DNA from: CADCWK01 sp965218235
Lineage (GTDB): Bacteria; Chloroflexota; Chloroflexia; Thermomicrobiales; UBA6265
NCBI GenBank assembly: GCA_965218235.1
Contig: OZ244596.1
Location: 2,294,001 to 2,358,000, forward strand
Direction: 5' to 3'
Length of the DNA: 64,000 nucleotides
Below the pieces are notes generated by a model. That model was not told the DNA's origin. It saw nothing but the letters and a program-made list of their open reading frames with translations, and searched no databases. Positions within the stretch are counted from its first letter, which is position 1. Each line of letters begins with the position of its first letter. Shown piece by piece: positions 34,786 to 43,509 of the stretch. The translations under genes and the position numbers were made by a program.

Positions 34786-35511
34786 ATGACTGATCTCTCA
34801 AACCGTTTCCTCGCCGCTGTCGAGGTCGAAAAGGTTCGTCTGTCGTCGCGTCGTTCACTGCTCGGCAAGTCCGCCCTTGTTGGTGGTGGCGCCCTCGCCT
34901 TCGCGGCGGCCCCTGCCCTTCGCGCCTCCGCTCAGGATTCCACGCCGGCGGCGGACGGCCTCACCGCCGACCCGTACTTCGAGGACGACGGCGTCGCTAT
35001 TCTCAACTACGCCCTCACCCTCGAGCACCTCGAGGCAACGCTCTACCGTGAGGCGCTCGCGACGTTCAGCGCCTCCGACTTTGCCGTCGATGGCTCTTCC
35101 ACCGTCTACGATCTGCTTACCCAGATCGGCGACCACGAGGCTGCCCACGTCGAAGCGCTCACCGCCACCATCAATGACCTCGGTGGCACCCCGGTCGAAG
35201 AGGCCACATATGACTTCGGCTACTCCGACGCCGTGTCCTTCCTCGCCACGGCAGCTGCAATCGAGAACGTCGGCGTCTCGGCCTACGCCGGTGCTGCCCC
35301 GTCGGTCGCGGTTCTGGCCCCGAGCCTCGTGGCGACGGCCCTGGGCATTCACAGCGTCGAGGCCCGCCACGCGAGCTTCGTCGCCGCGCTGATCAACGAC
35401 GCGGACAACCAGCCGTTCCCCGATGCGGTTGACGCTCCGCGGACGCCGGCTGAAGTCCTCGATATCGCCGGGCCGTTCATCGTCTCGTCCGATTCTACCC
35501 CGGCGGCCTAG
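34786..35511 (+). CDS. Tat-exported ferritin-like domain protein
   Basis: 241 residues. Twin-arginine-type leader SSRRSLLGKSALVGGGALAFAAAP, cleavage near ASAQD. The mature part is a ferritin-like four-helix bundle (desiccation-related / Ferritin_2 type): E in LNYALTLEHLEATLYREAL, DHEAAHVEAL, AAIENVGVSAYAG and SVEARHASFVAAL supply E/H residues at the usual helix positions. Role in iron binding or stress protection is inferred from the family. ATG 34786 with GGGAG upstream. Monocistronic with its own terminator. Confidence 0.88.
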   Translation: MTDLSNRFLAAVEVEKVRLSSRRSLLGKSALVGGGALAFAAAPALRASAQDSTPAADGLTADPYFEDDGVAILNYALTLEHLEATLYREALATFSASDFAVDGSSTVYDLLTQIGDHEAAHVEALTATINDLGGTPVEEATYDFGYSDAVSFLATAAAIENVGVSAYAGAAPSVAVLAPSLVATALGIHSVEARHASFVAALINDADNQPFPDAVDAPRTPAEVLDIAGPFIVSSDSTPAA

Positions 35512-35560
35512 TCCTCAGCGCCGGGTCATGAGTCTTCCGATATCTGAGCCGGCCTGAATC

Positions 35561-35600
35561 ACCGCACCCGTCCTCCATTGGGCGGGTGCGGTGGTCTTTA
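35561..35600 (+). terminator. terminator after ferritin-like gene
   Basis: 10-bp stem (35561-35570 with 35583-35592), loop of 12, then GGTCTTTA. It lies between convergent genes. Confidence 0.7.
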
Positions 35601-35621
35601 AGTCCTACACTGGCATTTCGG

Positions 35622-36500
35622 CTAGCGAAACGGCTGACACACGGGACAGAACGAGCTCGATCGTCCCCCGAGGCGGATTTGCTGAAGTGGAGTGCCGCAG
35701 ACAATACAGGGAAGACTTGCCCGTCCGCGGCCGTAGACACGAAGATTTTCGCCGTTGCCGCCCTGCCGGCCGTAGCCGTCCAGGAAGGACGAGAAGCTCG
35801 TCCCCCGCCGGTCGAGCGATTCCGTTAGGACGGCCACGATGCCGTGATGCAGGGCGATGATCGACGTGCGGTCGAGCAGCCCGGCCAGTTGCAGCGGATT
35901 GACCCCGGCCCTGAACAGCGCCTCATCAACGTAGATGTTCCCCAGCCCCGCGACCCGGCGCTGGTCCAGCAAGACGTTCTTGATCGGAGCCCGCCGACCA
36001 GCAAGGCTCGACGCCAGGGCTTCTGGCGTGAAGGCCCCACTGAGTGGCTCCGGGCCCATCGCCGGGAGGATACTGGACCGGCCCTGAGCGGGAACATGCA
36101 GCACCCGACCGAACTTGCGCTGGTCGGCGTACCGCAGGTCCACCGCATCGGGTCCAACGGCGTCATCGGTGGATGAGGCATCTGTCGATCGGTGCTGGAC
36201 AAGGCCGATCGCGAGGTGCTGGAAGCGGAGTGGTGGTTCGTCGGGATGGACGACCACGAGTTGGCCGGTCATCCGAAGATGGACGACGAGTGCCGACCCG
36301 TCGTCCAGTTCGATGATCAGATACTTTCCGCGGCGGTCGAGGCCGACGATCTCGCGACCGACCAGACGTGCAGCCTGATCCAGTCCGCCGGGTCCCATGA
36401 CGTCCGGGAACGTTTCGCCGTGAACCGCGTTGATTAGTCGCCCAGTGAGGATGGGTTCGAGCGAGCGACGGAGGGTCTCGACCTCAGGGAGTTCTGGCAT
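35622..36500 (-). CDS. mutM: formamidopyrimidine-DNA glycosylase (Fpg/MutM)
   Basis: 292 residues. Base-excision repair of 8-oxoguanine. N-terminal PELPEVETLRR supplies the catalytic P1 (after Met removal) and E2; lysine in RRGKYLIIEL; helix-two-turn-helix GLGNIYVDEALFRAGV; C-terminal zinc finger CIVCG ... CPVCQ. There is an unusual Ser/Thr/Asp-rich insertion (HRSTDASSTDDAV) in the N-domain. Start fixed by the obligatory MPELPE at 36500. Divergent from the HIT gene with a 59-bp gap. Confidence 0.96.
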   Translation of the reverse strand: MPELPEVETLRRSLEPILTGRLINAVHGETFPDVMGPGGLDQAARLVGREIVGLDRRGKYLIIELDDGSALVVHLRMTGQLVVVHPDEPPLRFQHLAIGLVQHRSTDASSTDDAVGPDAVDLRYADQRKFGRVLHVPAQGRSSILPAMGPEPLSGAFTPEALASSLAGRRAPIKNVLLDQRRVAGLGNIYVDEALFRAGVNPLQLAGLLDRTSIIALHHGIVAVLTESLDRRGTSFSSFLDGYGRQGGNGENLRVYGRGRASLPCIVCGTPLQQIRLGGRSSSFCPVCQPFR

Positions 36501-36559
36501 GGGAAGAGTATGATCGAGTGTCCGGGGGCTGGTCCATCGGCTGAGGGAAGGATGCAAGT

Positions 36560-36949
36560 GTGACGGACATCGGGAAGCGACCCGACGCTCAATCAGCGGT
36601 CGATTTCGATCCGGATTGCGTGTTTTGCCGAATCGTTCGGGGAGACTTCGGTACGACCTTCGTGACCGAGACCGCCAATGCGGTGGCGTTCAACGATCTC
36701 TCGCCCCAGGCGCCTACCCACGTCCTCGTCGTGCCACGCCGGCATCTGCCAGATCTCTCGGCGGCGGCCGGAAACGAGGACCTGCTGGGCGAAATGCTCG
36801 GGCTCGCCGGACGCGTGGCGCGGCAGGCCGATTTGGGCAACCGTGGTTACCGGGTTCTGACCAATACCGGGCCGGATGCCGGTCAGTCCGTCCATCACCT
36901 GCATTTCCATGTCCTCGGCGGCCGGCCGCTGGGCATGGGGCTGGGCTGA
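36560..36949 (+). CDS. HIT-family hydrolase
   Basis: 129 residues. Histidine-triad nucleotide-binding protein (HinT-like), hydrolysing AMP-linked substrates. N-terminal CVFCRIVRGD, RHLPDLS, and the triad HHLHFHVLGG. GTG start at 36560 with GGAAGG upstream. First of a rightward HIT-yqeY-ybeY row. Confidence 0.93.
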   Translation: MTDIGKRPDAQSAVDFDPDCVFCRIVRGDFGTTFVTETANAVAFNDLSPQAPTHVLVVPRRHLPDLSAAAGNEDLLGEMLGLAGRVARQADLGNRGYRVLTNTGPDAGQSVHHLHFHVLGGRPLGMGLG

Positions 36950-36990
36950 CCTGAGCGACGGCCGCATAGACGAGAGGACGGAGAGGACTC

Positions 36991-37455
36991 ATGACCGACG
37001 AATTGGCGACGCTTCAGGACCGGCTCCAGGGCGACCTCCGGGACGCGATGCGGTCCCGAGACGTCGTAGCGCGGGAATCTATCCGCTTCCTGCTGTCGGC
37101 GTATCACAACGCCGAGATCGAAAAGCGCTCCGTGTTGACCGGCGAAGAGCAGCTCGCGCTGCTTCAGCGACAGGTCAAGCAGCGGGTCGAATCGATCGAG
37201 CAGTTCGAGGCGGCCGGCCGATCGGACCTCGTCGACCGCGAGCGGGCTCAGCTCACGGTGATCGAGCGGTATCTCCCGGCCCAGCTCAGCGACGAGGAGC
37301 TGGAACGTCTGGTGGAGGACGCTGTCACCGCATCCGGCGCGACAGGGGCGAAGGAGATGGGCAAGGTGATGCCGATCCTTCTGCCCAGGGTCGCCGGCCG
37401 CGCCGACGGACGCCGGGTCAGCACCGCGGTCCGCGCCCGACTCACCGCCGGTTGA
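36991..37455 (+). CDS. GatB/YqeY-domain protein
   Basis: 154 residues, YqeY family. The family resembles the tail domain of amidotransferase subunit GatB and binds tRNA-like structures; its cellular role is not settled. Seen: LRDAMRSRDVVARESIRFLL, an all-helical first half with RQVKQRVESIEQFEAAGR, and YLPAQLSDEELERLVEDAV. ATG 36991 with GGAGAGG upstream. Its stop overlaps the ybeY start (TGATG), so the two are coupled. Confidence 0.92.
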   Translation: MTDELATLQDRLQGDLRDAMRSRDVVARESIRFLLSAYHNAEIEKRSVLTGEEQLALLQRQVKQRVESIEQFEAAGRSDLVDRERAQLTVIERYLPAQLSDEELERLVEDAVTASGATGAKEMGKVMPILLPRVAGRADGRRVSTAVRARLTAG

Positions 37456-37943
37456 TGGCTGTCGATCCCGAGCGGCCGCTCACGCTGGACGTCACGATGA
37501 TTAGTGAAGTCGAGCTCGATCCGGTCGCGTCGGTAAGGGCGGACGATCTTGTCGCGTTGTCCGGGTTCGTGCTCGAAGCCGAGAGGATGTCGGGTCCGTG
37601 GTCGGTGGTATTCGTTCTCGTGGACGATGCCCGGCTTCAACGATTCCATCTTGACTTCATGGGAATCGACGCACCGACCGACGTGATGACCTTCGAGGCC
37701 GGCGCCGGAGACGGTGAGCCCGGCCGGCCGGCCAAGGGCGGCGACATCATCATCTCGGTCGACCGGGCAGTCGATCAGGCAGGGTCGAACGAGAATGCGC
37801 CGGACCGGGAACTCCTGTTCGTGGCCGTCCACGGTCTCCTGCATCTGACAGGCTGGGTGGATCACTCCGACGCGGAGCGAGCCGCGATGCTCGCCCGGGG
37901 CGACGACCTGCTCCGGCGATTCGAGGCGCGGCAGACGGCCTAG
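37455..37943 (+). CDS. ybeY: endoribonuclease YbeY (16S rRNA 3' maturation)
   Basis: 162 residues. Zinc-dependent RNase in 16S rRNA processing and ribosome quality control. Zinc motif HGLLHLTGWVDH, TDVMTFEAG block, and the GGDIIISVDRA strand. Start ATG 37455 overlaps the yqeY stop. Ends 4 bp inside the convergent cinA gene. Confidence 0.95.
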   Translation: MAVDPERPLTLDVTMISEVELDPVASVRADDLVALSGFVLEAERMSGPWSVVFVLVDDARLQRFHLDFMGIDAPTDVMTFEAGAGDGEPGRPAKGGDIIISVDRAVDQAGSNENAPDRELLFVAVHGLLHLTGWVDHSDAERAAMLARGDDLLRRFEARQTA

Positions 37944-39124
37944 TTCGCGGGCTCCGTCTCTCCAAGCTGGCGTCGGAGCAGGTCGACACTCGACATCGCG
38001 GCCCGGCGGTGGATGTCGGCCAGACTGGCGCGGGTCTGGTGCTCCTCGGTGACGGTGATGGCGCCAGCCAGCGCGATGGAGACCGGCCCCCGGTAGACAC
38101 CAGCGACACCTGGCAGCGGCTCGACGCTGATCGAGAGTCCGATGCCAAGATCGGTTCCGAACGACGAGCGGGCTTCCTCCGCCAGCTCCGCGGCGTTCCG
38201 GCCATGCGCCAGCGGCCTAGCCATGCTGCCGAGAACGACGCCGTCGGCCGCGAGCGAGCCATTCAGCAACGCACCGAGTCGACCACCGCCGCCCTCCTCC
38301 ATGACGCCGAGAGTGAGTCCGCGATCGGCGAGCAGCCCAATGATGACATCGGGGAGCGGGGCCAGCGTCTCGGCATAGATAAATTGCGCGAGGCGGCGGC
38401 GGACCTCGTCGGCCGCGGCGTCCCGGTTGTGCTCGGCGACTTCGACCGAGTCTCCGAATCCGGTCACGCGGATGTGGACGCCGTCGTCCTTGGCGTAGGT
38501 CGCGACGACGGGATTTTCCCTGACCACGAGGTCGCTGATCTCCTCCTCGGCGCTGGATTCGCCGATCCCGAGGGTACGGAAGGTGATCCCGCGGATGACG
38601 CCCTCGGTCAGCTCTGAAGTGATCCTTGGCACAGCCTGCTCAGCCCACATCCGGAACATCTCGCGCGGGACACCCGGCATCGCGATGATGCGGGAGTGGC
38701 CGTCGCGGACGAACCAGCCTGGTGCCGTCCCGACCGGGTTCGGCAGGGCCTCAGCGCTGGGAATCAGCCAGGCCTGCTTCTTGTTCCGCTCCGGCATCTT
38801 TTGCCCGCGGCCTGCGAAGAACGACTCCAGGGTCCGGAGTAGTCCCTGATCGATCGCCGGCGTCTCGCCGACCGTCTCGGCGATGGCCTCCCGGGTCAGG
38901 TCGTCCTCGGTCGGGCCGACGCCACCGGTGCAGATCACCAGGTCCGCCTCGTCCCGCGCCCGCCGCAGCGTTTGAACCATGCGGCCGCGGTCGTCTCCAA
39001 CCTGCGTGACGTGGACGAGCTCGATTCCGAGCGCGACGAGCTCCTGGGCGAGGAACGTCGCGTTGGTGTCGGTAATCATGCCCTGCAGGAGCTCGGTACC
39101 AATCGACAGGATGTAGGCTCGCAT
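37940..39124 (-). CDS. cinA: CinA-family protein with degenerate C-terminal amidase domain
   Basis: 394 residues. The N-terminal molybdopterin-binding-like domain is intact: MRAYILSIGTELLQGMITDT, CTGGVGPTEDDLTREA, AMPGVPREMFRMW. It is the part linked with ADP-ribose/NMN metabolism. The C-terminal region aligns with the PncC-type nicotinamide nucleotide amidase, but the usual AESCTGG active site reads MEEGGGGRLG (about 275-284), so the serine nucleophile is gone. Start ATG 39124 with GAGG upstream. Confidence 0.9.
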   Translation of the reverse strand: MRAYILSIGTELLQGMITDTNATFLAQELVALGIELVHVTQVGDDRGRMVQTLRRARDEADLVICTGGVGPTEDDLTREAIAETVGETPAIDQGLLRTLESFFAGRGQKMPERNKKQAWLIPSAEALPNPVGTAPGWFVRDGHSRIIAMPGVPREMFRMWAEQAVPRITSELTEGVIRGITFRTLGIGESSAEEEISDLVVRENPVVATYAKDDGVHIRVTGFGDSVEVAEHNRDAAADEVRRRLAQFIYAETLAPLPDVIIGLLADRGLTLGVMEEGGGGRLGALLNGSLAADGVVLGSMARPLAHGRNAAELAEEARSSFGTDLGIGLSISVEPLPGVAGVYRGPVSIALAGAITVTEEHQTRASLADIHRRAAMSSVDLLRRQLGETEPAN

Positions 39125-39302
39125 CGGTGGGGTCCTCGTCTCGGTGTCGGAGGCATTGGTCTCGCGGCGGTGAACCCGAAGGGTTCGGGACGTCCCGTCG
39201 ACGGTGGACGATTGTAGCAGCGCTCCGGCGGCCCGCCGCGGAGAGGGCAGCGGAGAAAAGCAGCGGAGCCGGCGCGGATGCACCGGCTCCTGATCGGGAA
39301 GG

Positions 39303-39375
39303 TACCCTCGGAGGGGATCGAACCCCCAACCTCTTGGTTCGAAGCCAAGCGCTCTGTCCATTGAGCTACGAGGGC
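39303..39375 (-). tRNA. tRNA-Arg(TCG)
   Basis: Anticodon loop CTTCGAA in a CTTGG/CCAAG stem; acceptor GCCCTCG/CGAGGGT with a G-T first pair; T loop TTCGATC. CCA is not encoded. Confidence 0.92.
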
Positions 39376-39519
39376 GACTGAAAGACCGGCACCGAGTATA
39401 GCAGCAATGCGCGACGTTCCCGACCGGACGCGGATTCACCCTTGTTGCGGTTGCTGAGGTCACGTACCGTCGCGTAAGAACAGGTGAGTGCCACGCCGGA
39501 CAGGGTTGGAGGGAAGACC

Positions 39520-40101
39520 ATGAGAGCGATTCCGCGGCGGCTGTCCAGGGTAGGCACCGAGCGTTTGACCCGATTGGGGGCAATCGGCCTGCTCGTCGCC
39601 GGATTAGTCGTCGCCCTCGCGATCGTGACTGACGGAGCCGTCTCGCGAGGCATCAACGGGATCGGGGCGCTGTGCTGGATGGCGAGCCTGGTCGCGCTGC
39701 TGCTCGGCGTCCGGGACGGCACGCGATGGGGGACGAGGCTTGGGTTGGCCGCGCTCGTGACACTGGTTCTGTCGTACGGCGTTGAGCCGACGAACATTGC
39801 GACGGCCGTGCCGGGCTTCGCGATCGGGGGAGCGGCGATCGCGCTGGTATCCCACCGTCCTGTCCTCTGGGCGTTGATGGTCCCGGCATTGTGGCTGCCG
39901 ATCCACTTGCTGACCGCCGTGGTCCCAGCCATCATCCGGGCAGCGAACGGGGGCGAAGCGAGCGTCCGAACCGATCCGCCCCCGACTGCCGCGGTCGTCC
40001 CGCTTCTGATGATCGTCTCGGCTGGCGCTGCTGGCTGGCTCGTTGGAACGATCCGGGAATGGCATGGATCGCGGCGTGGCCTCCCGTCGCGGAGCGCCTG
40101 A
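39520..40101 (+). CDS. small integral membrane protein
   Basis: 193 residues, not recognised. A basic start (MRAIPRRLSRVG) is followed by about five hydrophobic segments (LGAIGLLVAGLVVALAIV, LCWMASLVALLLG, LGLAALVTLVLSYG, ALMVPALWLPIHLLTAV, VVPLLMIVSAGAAGWLVG). No motif. ATG 39520 has GGAGGG upstream. It stands alone among leftward RNA genes. Confidence 0.7.
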   Translation: MRAIPRRLSRVGTERLTRLGAIGLLVAGLVVALAIVTDGAVSRGINGIGALCWMASLVALLLGVRDGTRWGTRLGLAALVTLVLSYGVEPTNIATAVPGFAIGGAAIALVSHRPVLWALMVPALWLPIHLLTAVVPAIIRAANGGEASVRTDPPPTAAVVPLLMIVSAGAAGWLVGTIREWHGSRRGLPSRSA

Positions 40102-40164
40102 TTCAGCGGACCGACGCGGGCGAGAAACGCAAAAAACCAGCCTCATTGGGCTGGTAGCATGACG

Positions 40165-40240
40165 TGGGGTGCCTTACGGGGCTCGAACCCGTAACCTCCC
40201 GCTCCACAGGCGGGCGCTCTGCCATTGAGCTAAAGGCACC
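40165..40240 (-). tRNA. tRNA-His(GTG)
   Basis: Anticodon loop CTGTGGA in a CCCGC/GCGGG stem; extra G at -1 opposite C73, as required for tRNA-His; CCA encoded. Confidence 0.93.
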
Positions 40241-40252
40241 GTAGGGCGCCGG

Positions 40253-40588
40253 AAGGGGGAAGAGTAAGCCGAGTTTTGTTCCTGGCGATCATCTCTCTCG
40301 GCCCCGGAGGACCGGCCGCCTCATCGCTTGAGCGGCTGCTCTCGACTTCCGACCTCGGTGAGCCATCCTGATAGCGGTCGATTCGGAGATTGCTGCAAGG
40401 AGGATTGCCCTTTTCACCCCATTGGCCGAAGCCGCCGGTCTTGGTCACTGTTGCTCTCGCGGGTTGCCCCGCGCCGATCTGGACTGTCGACACCGTCGCC
40501 GGTACCTCCCCGGCTTTCACCGGGCACCCTGGCTCATGCAGCTCGGACTTTCCTCTGAGGTCGCCCCCAGCGATCGCCCTTCCCCCCT
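40253..40588 (-). ncRNA. rnpB: RNase P RNA
   Basis: Minus-strand RNA of about 335 nt. The conserved 5' block GAGGAAAGTCCGAGCT and the 3' block ACAAAACTCGGCTTACT form P4 and flanks; P1 is GGGGGAAG (5') with CTTCCCCC (3'). Ends are estimated from P1. It matures tRNA 5' ends; here it sits between tRNA-Leu and tRNA-His on one strand, so one transcript may carry all. Confidence 0.93.
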
Positions 40589-40634
40589 TTCCGGCGCCAC
40601 GGCTGGCGATCCGGTACCCGATCCCGCGCGACAG

Positions 40635-40718
40635 TGGTGCCGAAGGGGAGATTCGAACTCCCACGGGTCTCCCCACTACGACCTGAACGTAGCGCGTCTG
40701 CCGTTCCGCCACTTCGGC
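40635..40718 (-). tRNA. tRNA-Leu(CAG)
   Basis: Class II tRNA with long variable arm; acceptor GCCGAAG/CTTCGGC, anticodon loop TTCAGGT in CTACG/CGTAG, T loop TTCGAAT, CCA encoded. Confidence 0.93.
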
Positions 40719-40768
40719 GCATCACTGCGCGGGATCAGGAAACTGGATTGTCAACGTCTGTGCCGCGG

Positions 40769-40841
40769 AGCCGACCGCCGGACTCGAACCGGCGACCTGC
40801 TGTTTACGAAACAGCTGCTCTACCAACTGAGCTAGGTCGGC
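40769..40841 (-). tRNA. tRNA-Thr(CGT)
   Basis: Acceptor GCCGACC/GGTCGGC, anticodon loop TTCGTAA in GCTGT/ACAGC, T loop TTCGAGT, discriminator T. CCA is not encoded. Confidence 0.93.
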
Positions 40842-41146
40842 GGGACCGCGCAGCACCGGCGTATCCTAGCATGTGGCGATCCGGGCCTGCAATGCCGCGG
40901 GAGCCATTTCCGGACGGCTGGCGAGAGCTTTCCGGGGGTTCACGTCCGGCACAGAGCTTAGTGGTATCGGCCGGTCGTCCATGGCGGCGGCACGTCTGAT
41001 TCGAGGTCGGTTGAGCCGATCGGGATGGTATCGTCTGGTGAATCGTCGGAACTCCCGACGCTCTCCGACGGCGCTTCATGACCATTCGCTCCAGCCATTA
41101 AATCTCGAATTCGACGGATGATCGTGTCACGGTGAGGAGCTGCCCG

Positions 41147-41905
41147 TTGAACCGACGCAACACCAAACGCGACGCCAGGGGAGACCAGGGCCCGACTCAG
41201 GTCCAGCGATCACGATTCCTGCGTGGGTCTGGTTCACTGCCCCGGCCCTCTCGGCCCGTCATCCGGCGTCGCTCCACCGACCGGCCAACCAGAAGTCAGT
41301 GGATCTTCGCATCGATCGCGATCCTGGTCGTCCTGTCGCTGGTCGGGTCGACGCTCGGGACGATCCTGGTCGACTACGTCGGGCGCCAGGATTCGGGAGC
41401 GGAGGGTGATCCACGGGCGTTCGACGACCAGCAGGCATCACTGATAGCGGATCAGCGGGCGACGGTGGAGGCCAACCCGAACGACGCCGCGGCGATGGCA
41501 CTGCTGGCGCAGTATCTCCAGCTCGGTGGCAACTCGACTGAGGCAGTCCAGTGGTACGAGCAGGCGCTCCAGATCAACCCGAACGACGTCAGCATTCGTC
41601 TGAACTTCGCCGACATGCTGACGCAGGCCGGCCGTCAGGCGGACGCCGAGCTGCAGTACCAACGGGTTCTAACGATCGATCCGGGTAACATCCCGGCGAT
41701 CTTCTACCTCGGCGATGTCTACCAGTTCTGGAAGCCGGAACCGCGGACCTCGGAGGCGATCGCCCAGTTTCAGCAGGTGCTCGCCGTTGGCCCGGACAGC
41801 GCCCTCGCGACCACTGCGCGGGACCGACTGGTGTTGCTTGGGGCGGCGACACCGGTTCTTTCCCCGGCATCAGCTCAGCCTGCCACGCCGATTGCGGCGA
41901 CATAA
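41147..41905 (+). CDS. membrane-anchored TPR protein
   Basis: About 252 residues. Basic, probably disordered first 50 residues, one membrane segment (WIFASIAILVVLSLVGSTLGTILV), then two or three TPR units: DAAAMALLAQYLQLGGNSTEAVQWYEQAL, ISIRLN-like helix pair with FADMLTQAG, and PAIFYLGDVYQFW; Ala/Pro/Thr tail. Likely a scaffold outside the membrane. Start at TTG 41147 with GAGGAG eight bases upstream; GTG 41132 in frame is possible. Confidence 0.75.
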   Translation: MNRRNTKRDARGDQGPTQVQRSRFLRGSGSLPRPSRPVIRRRSTDRPTRSQWIFASIAILVVLSLVGSTLGTILVDYVGRQDSGAEGDPRAFDDQQASLIADQRATVEANPNDAAAMALLAQYLQLGGNSTEAVQWYEQALQINPNDVSIRLNFADMLTQAGRQADAELQYQRVLTIDPGNIPAIFYLGDVYQFWKPEPRTSEAIAQFQQVLAVGPDSALATTARDRLVLLGAATPVLSPASAQPATPIAAT

Positions 41906-42011
41906 CGTCAGCGCGGTACGTGTCGGCAAAGCGCTACGCCCCGCGATACGCGGCAGCAAGGCGCCGCCTACCGCCAGGCCGGTCGGGGCGGCATCAGGGA
42001 GTTGGACGGCA

Positions 42012-42203
42012 ATGGTGACTCCAGAGCGATCCGAAACATGCCCACATCCACCCATTCCCCCGGACCTGCGGGCTCTGCTTGTCTGTCCGCTCGATCATGG
42101 CGACCTAGATGACATCGAGGAAACGCTGGTTTGCGTTGTCTGTGGACGGATCTACCCGGTCATGGACGGCGTACCCGACATGATCGTCATGCCGTTCGAT
42201 TAG
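42012..42203 (+). CDS. Trm112-like zinc protein
   Basis: 63 residues. Trm112/YcaR-type zinc-ribbon: LRALLVCPLDHGDLDD ... LVCVVCGRIYPVMDGVPDMI. The LVCP-x-D and CGxxYPVxDGxPxM blocks are typical. In bacteria the family activates methyltransferases or is uncharacterised. One of the four zinc cysteines is not obvious (CP...C..C). ATG 42012, weak ribosome site. Confidence 0.8.
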   Translation: MVTPERSETCPHPPIPPDLRALLVCPLDHGDLDDIEETLVCVVCGRIYPVMDGVPDMIVMPFD

Positions 42204-42252
42204 TCGGCGGCCGAGAGGAGTGACCACGGCCAGATGAGCTATAGAACGTGTG

Positions 42253-42281
42253 TTCTCATTCTTGGTCCGCGCTGCTATACT
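42253..42281 (+). promoter_or_regulatory. ruvB promoter placed for a leaderless transcript
   Basis: TTCTCA (42253-42258), 17-bp spacer, TATACT (42276-42281). The -10 ends 7 bp before the ruvB ATG, so transcription would begin at or next to the A of ATG. Confidence 0.6.
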
Positions 42282-42288
42282 TTCAGGC

Positions 42289-43509
42289 ATGAGTGAGCGC
42301 GCACCGAAGACGACCCAGTGGCGAAAAAACAACCCCGCTCCGGCCGATCAGGCGATCGAGGACCGCGTCGTCACGCCGGTGTCGAAGCCAGAGGACACGC
42401 GCTCGGAAACGAGCCTGCGACCGCTCCAGCTGTCCGAGTACATCGGGCAGGACCGGGTCAAGGCGAGTCTGAGCGTCTTCATCAGAGCGGCCCAGGCTCG
42501 GGGAGAGCCGCTCGACCACGTCCTGTTCCACGGGCCGCCGGGGCTGGGGAAAACAACGCTGGCCGGGATCCTGGCCGGGGAGATGGGCGTCAACCTGCGG
42601 ATCACCTCCGGCCCGGCGATCGAACGGCAGGGGGATCTCGTCTCGATTCTGACCAACCTCCAGCCCGGCTCGGTGCTATTCATCGATGAGATCCACCGCC
42701 TCAGCCGGGTCGTCGAAGAAGTGCTCTACCCGGCGATGGAGGACTATGCCGTCGACATCATCCTCGGGAAGGGGCCGGCCGCCCGGTCGATGCGGATCAA
42801 CCTGCCCCGGTTCACGCTGGCCGGCGCGACGACGCGCCTGGCGCTGCTGACCGGTCCGCTCCGGGACCGGTTCGGGACGGTGCTGCGGCTCGAGTTCTAT
42901 GACCTTCCGGCGATGGTCAAGATCATCACCCGTTCGGCGGCGATCCTGAACGTTCCGATCGACGAGGCTGGCGCCGAGGCGATCGGACGGCGCTCTCGCG
43001 GTACGCCCCGGATAGCGAACCGGCTGCTCCGGCGAGTACGAGACTACGCCCAGGTCCACGGGAACGGATCGATTACCCCGGAGATGGCCGATCACGCGCT
43101 GGCCATGCTGGAAGTGGACGACCTCGGGCTGGACGATATCGACCGACGGATCATGCGAGCGATCGTCGAGCTGTTCGACGGTGGTCCGGTCGGGATCGAC
43201 ACCCTGGCCGCGGCGACGGCCGAGGAGTCCGATACGATCATGGATGTCTACGAGCCGTATCTCCTCCAGCTCGGCTTCCTTCAACGGACGCCCCGGGGGC
43301 GGATCGCGACCCGTCGGGCCTATGAGCACCTCGGGCTCGAACCGATCTTCCGGTCTGGCCCCTATGGCCTGGTCGAGGGAGCCGGATCGGCGACGTCGCC
43401 GATCGCCCATCAGCTCGGGTTCGGCAGCCGTCCGGTCGAGCTCAATGCCGAGGACCGTGAGGACAAGGAACTCTTCGACGAGTTGCGCTCCCGTGACGCC
43501 GAGGGATGA
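42289..43509 (+). CDS. ruvB: Holliday junction branch-migration ATPase RuvB
   Basis: About 406 residues. Hexameric AAA+ motor that drives branch migration with RuvA. LRPLQLSEYIGQDRVK, Walker A GPPGLGKTT (about 81), FIDEIHRLSRVVEE, GATTRLALLTGPLRDRFG, and the arginine-finger region GTPRIANRLLRRVRD. C-terminal winged helix LQLGFLQRTPRGRIATRRAYEHLG; the tail is some 50 residues longer than usual. Start ATG 42289 (MSERAP) has no Shine-Dalgarno but a TATACT 7 bp before it. Stop overlaps queA (ATGA). Confidence 0.96.
   Translation: MSERAPKTTQWRKNNPAPADQAIEDRVVTPVSKPEDTRSETSLRPLQLSEYIGQDRVKASLSVFIRAAQARGEPLDHVLFHGPPGLGKTTLAGILAGEMGVNLRITSGPAIERQGDLVSILTNLQPGSVLFIDEIHRLSRVVEEVLYPAMEDYAVDIILGKGPAARSMRINLPRFTLAGATTRLALLTGPLRDRFGTVLRLEFYDLPAMVKIITRSAAILNVPIDEAGAEAIGRRSRGTPRIANRLLRRVRDYAQVHGNGSITPEMADHALAMLEVDDLGLDDIDRRIMRAIVELFDGGPVGIDTLAAATAEESDTIMDVYEPYLLQLGFLQRTPRGRIATRRAYEHLGLEPIFRSGPYGLVEGAGSATSPIAHQLGFGSRPVELNAEDREDKELFDELRSRDAEG

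Noticed and set aside
40230..40712. Long open frames on both strands
   Set aside because: They lie across RNase P RNA and flanking tRNAs; the RNA features explain the sequence.
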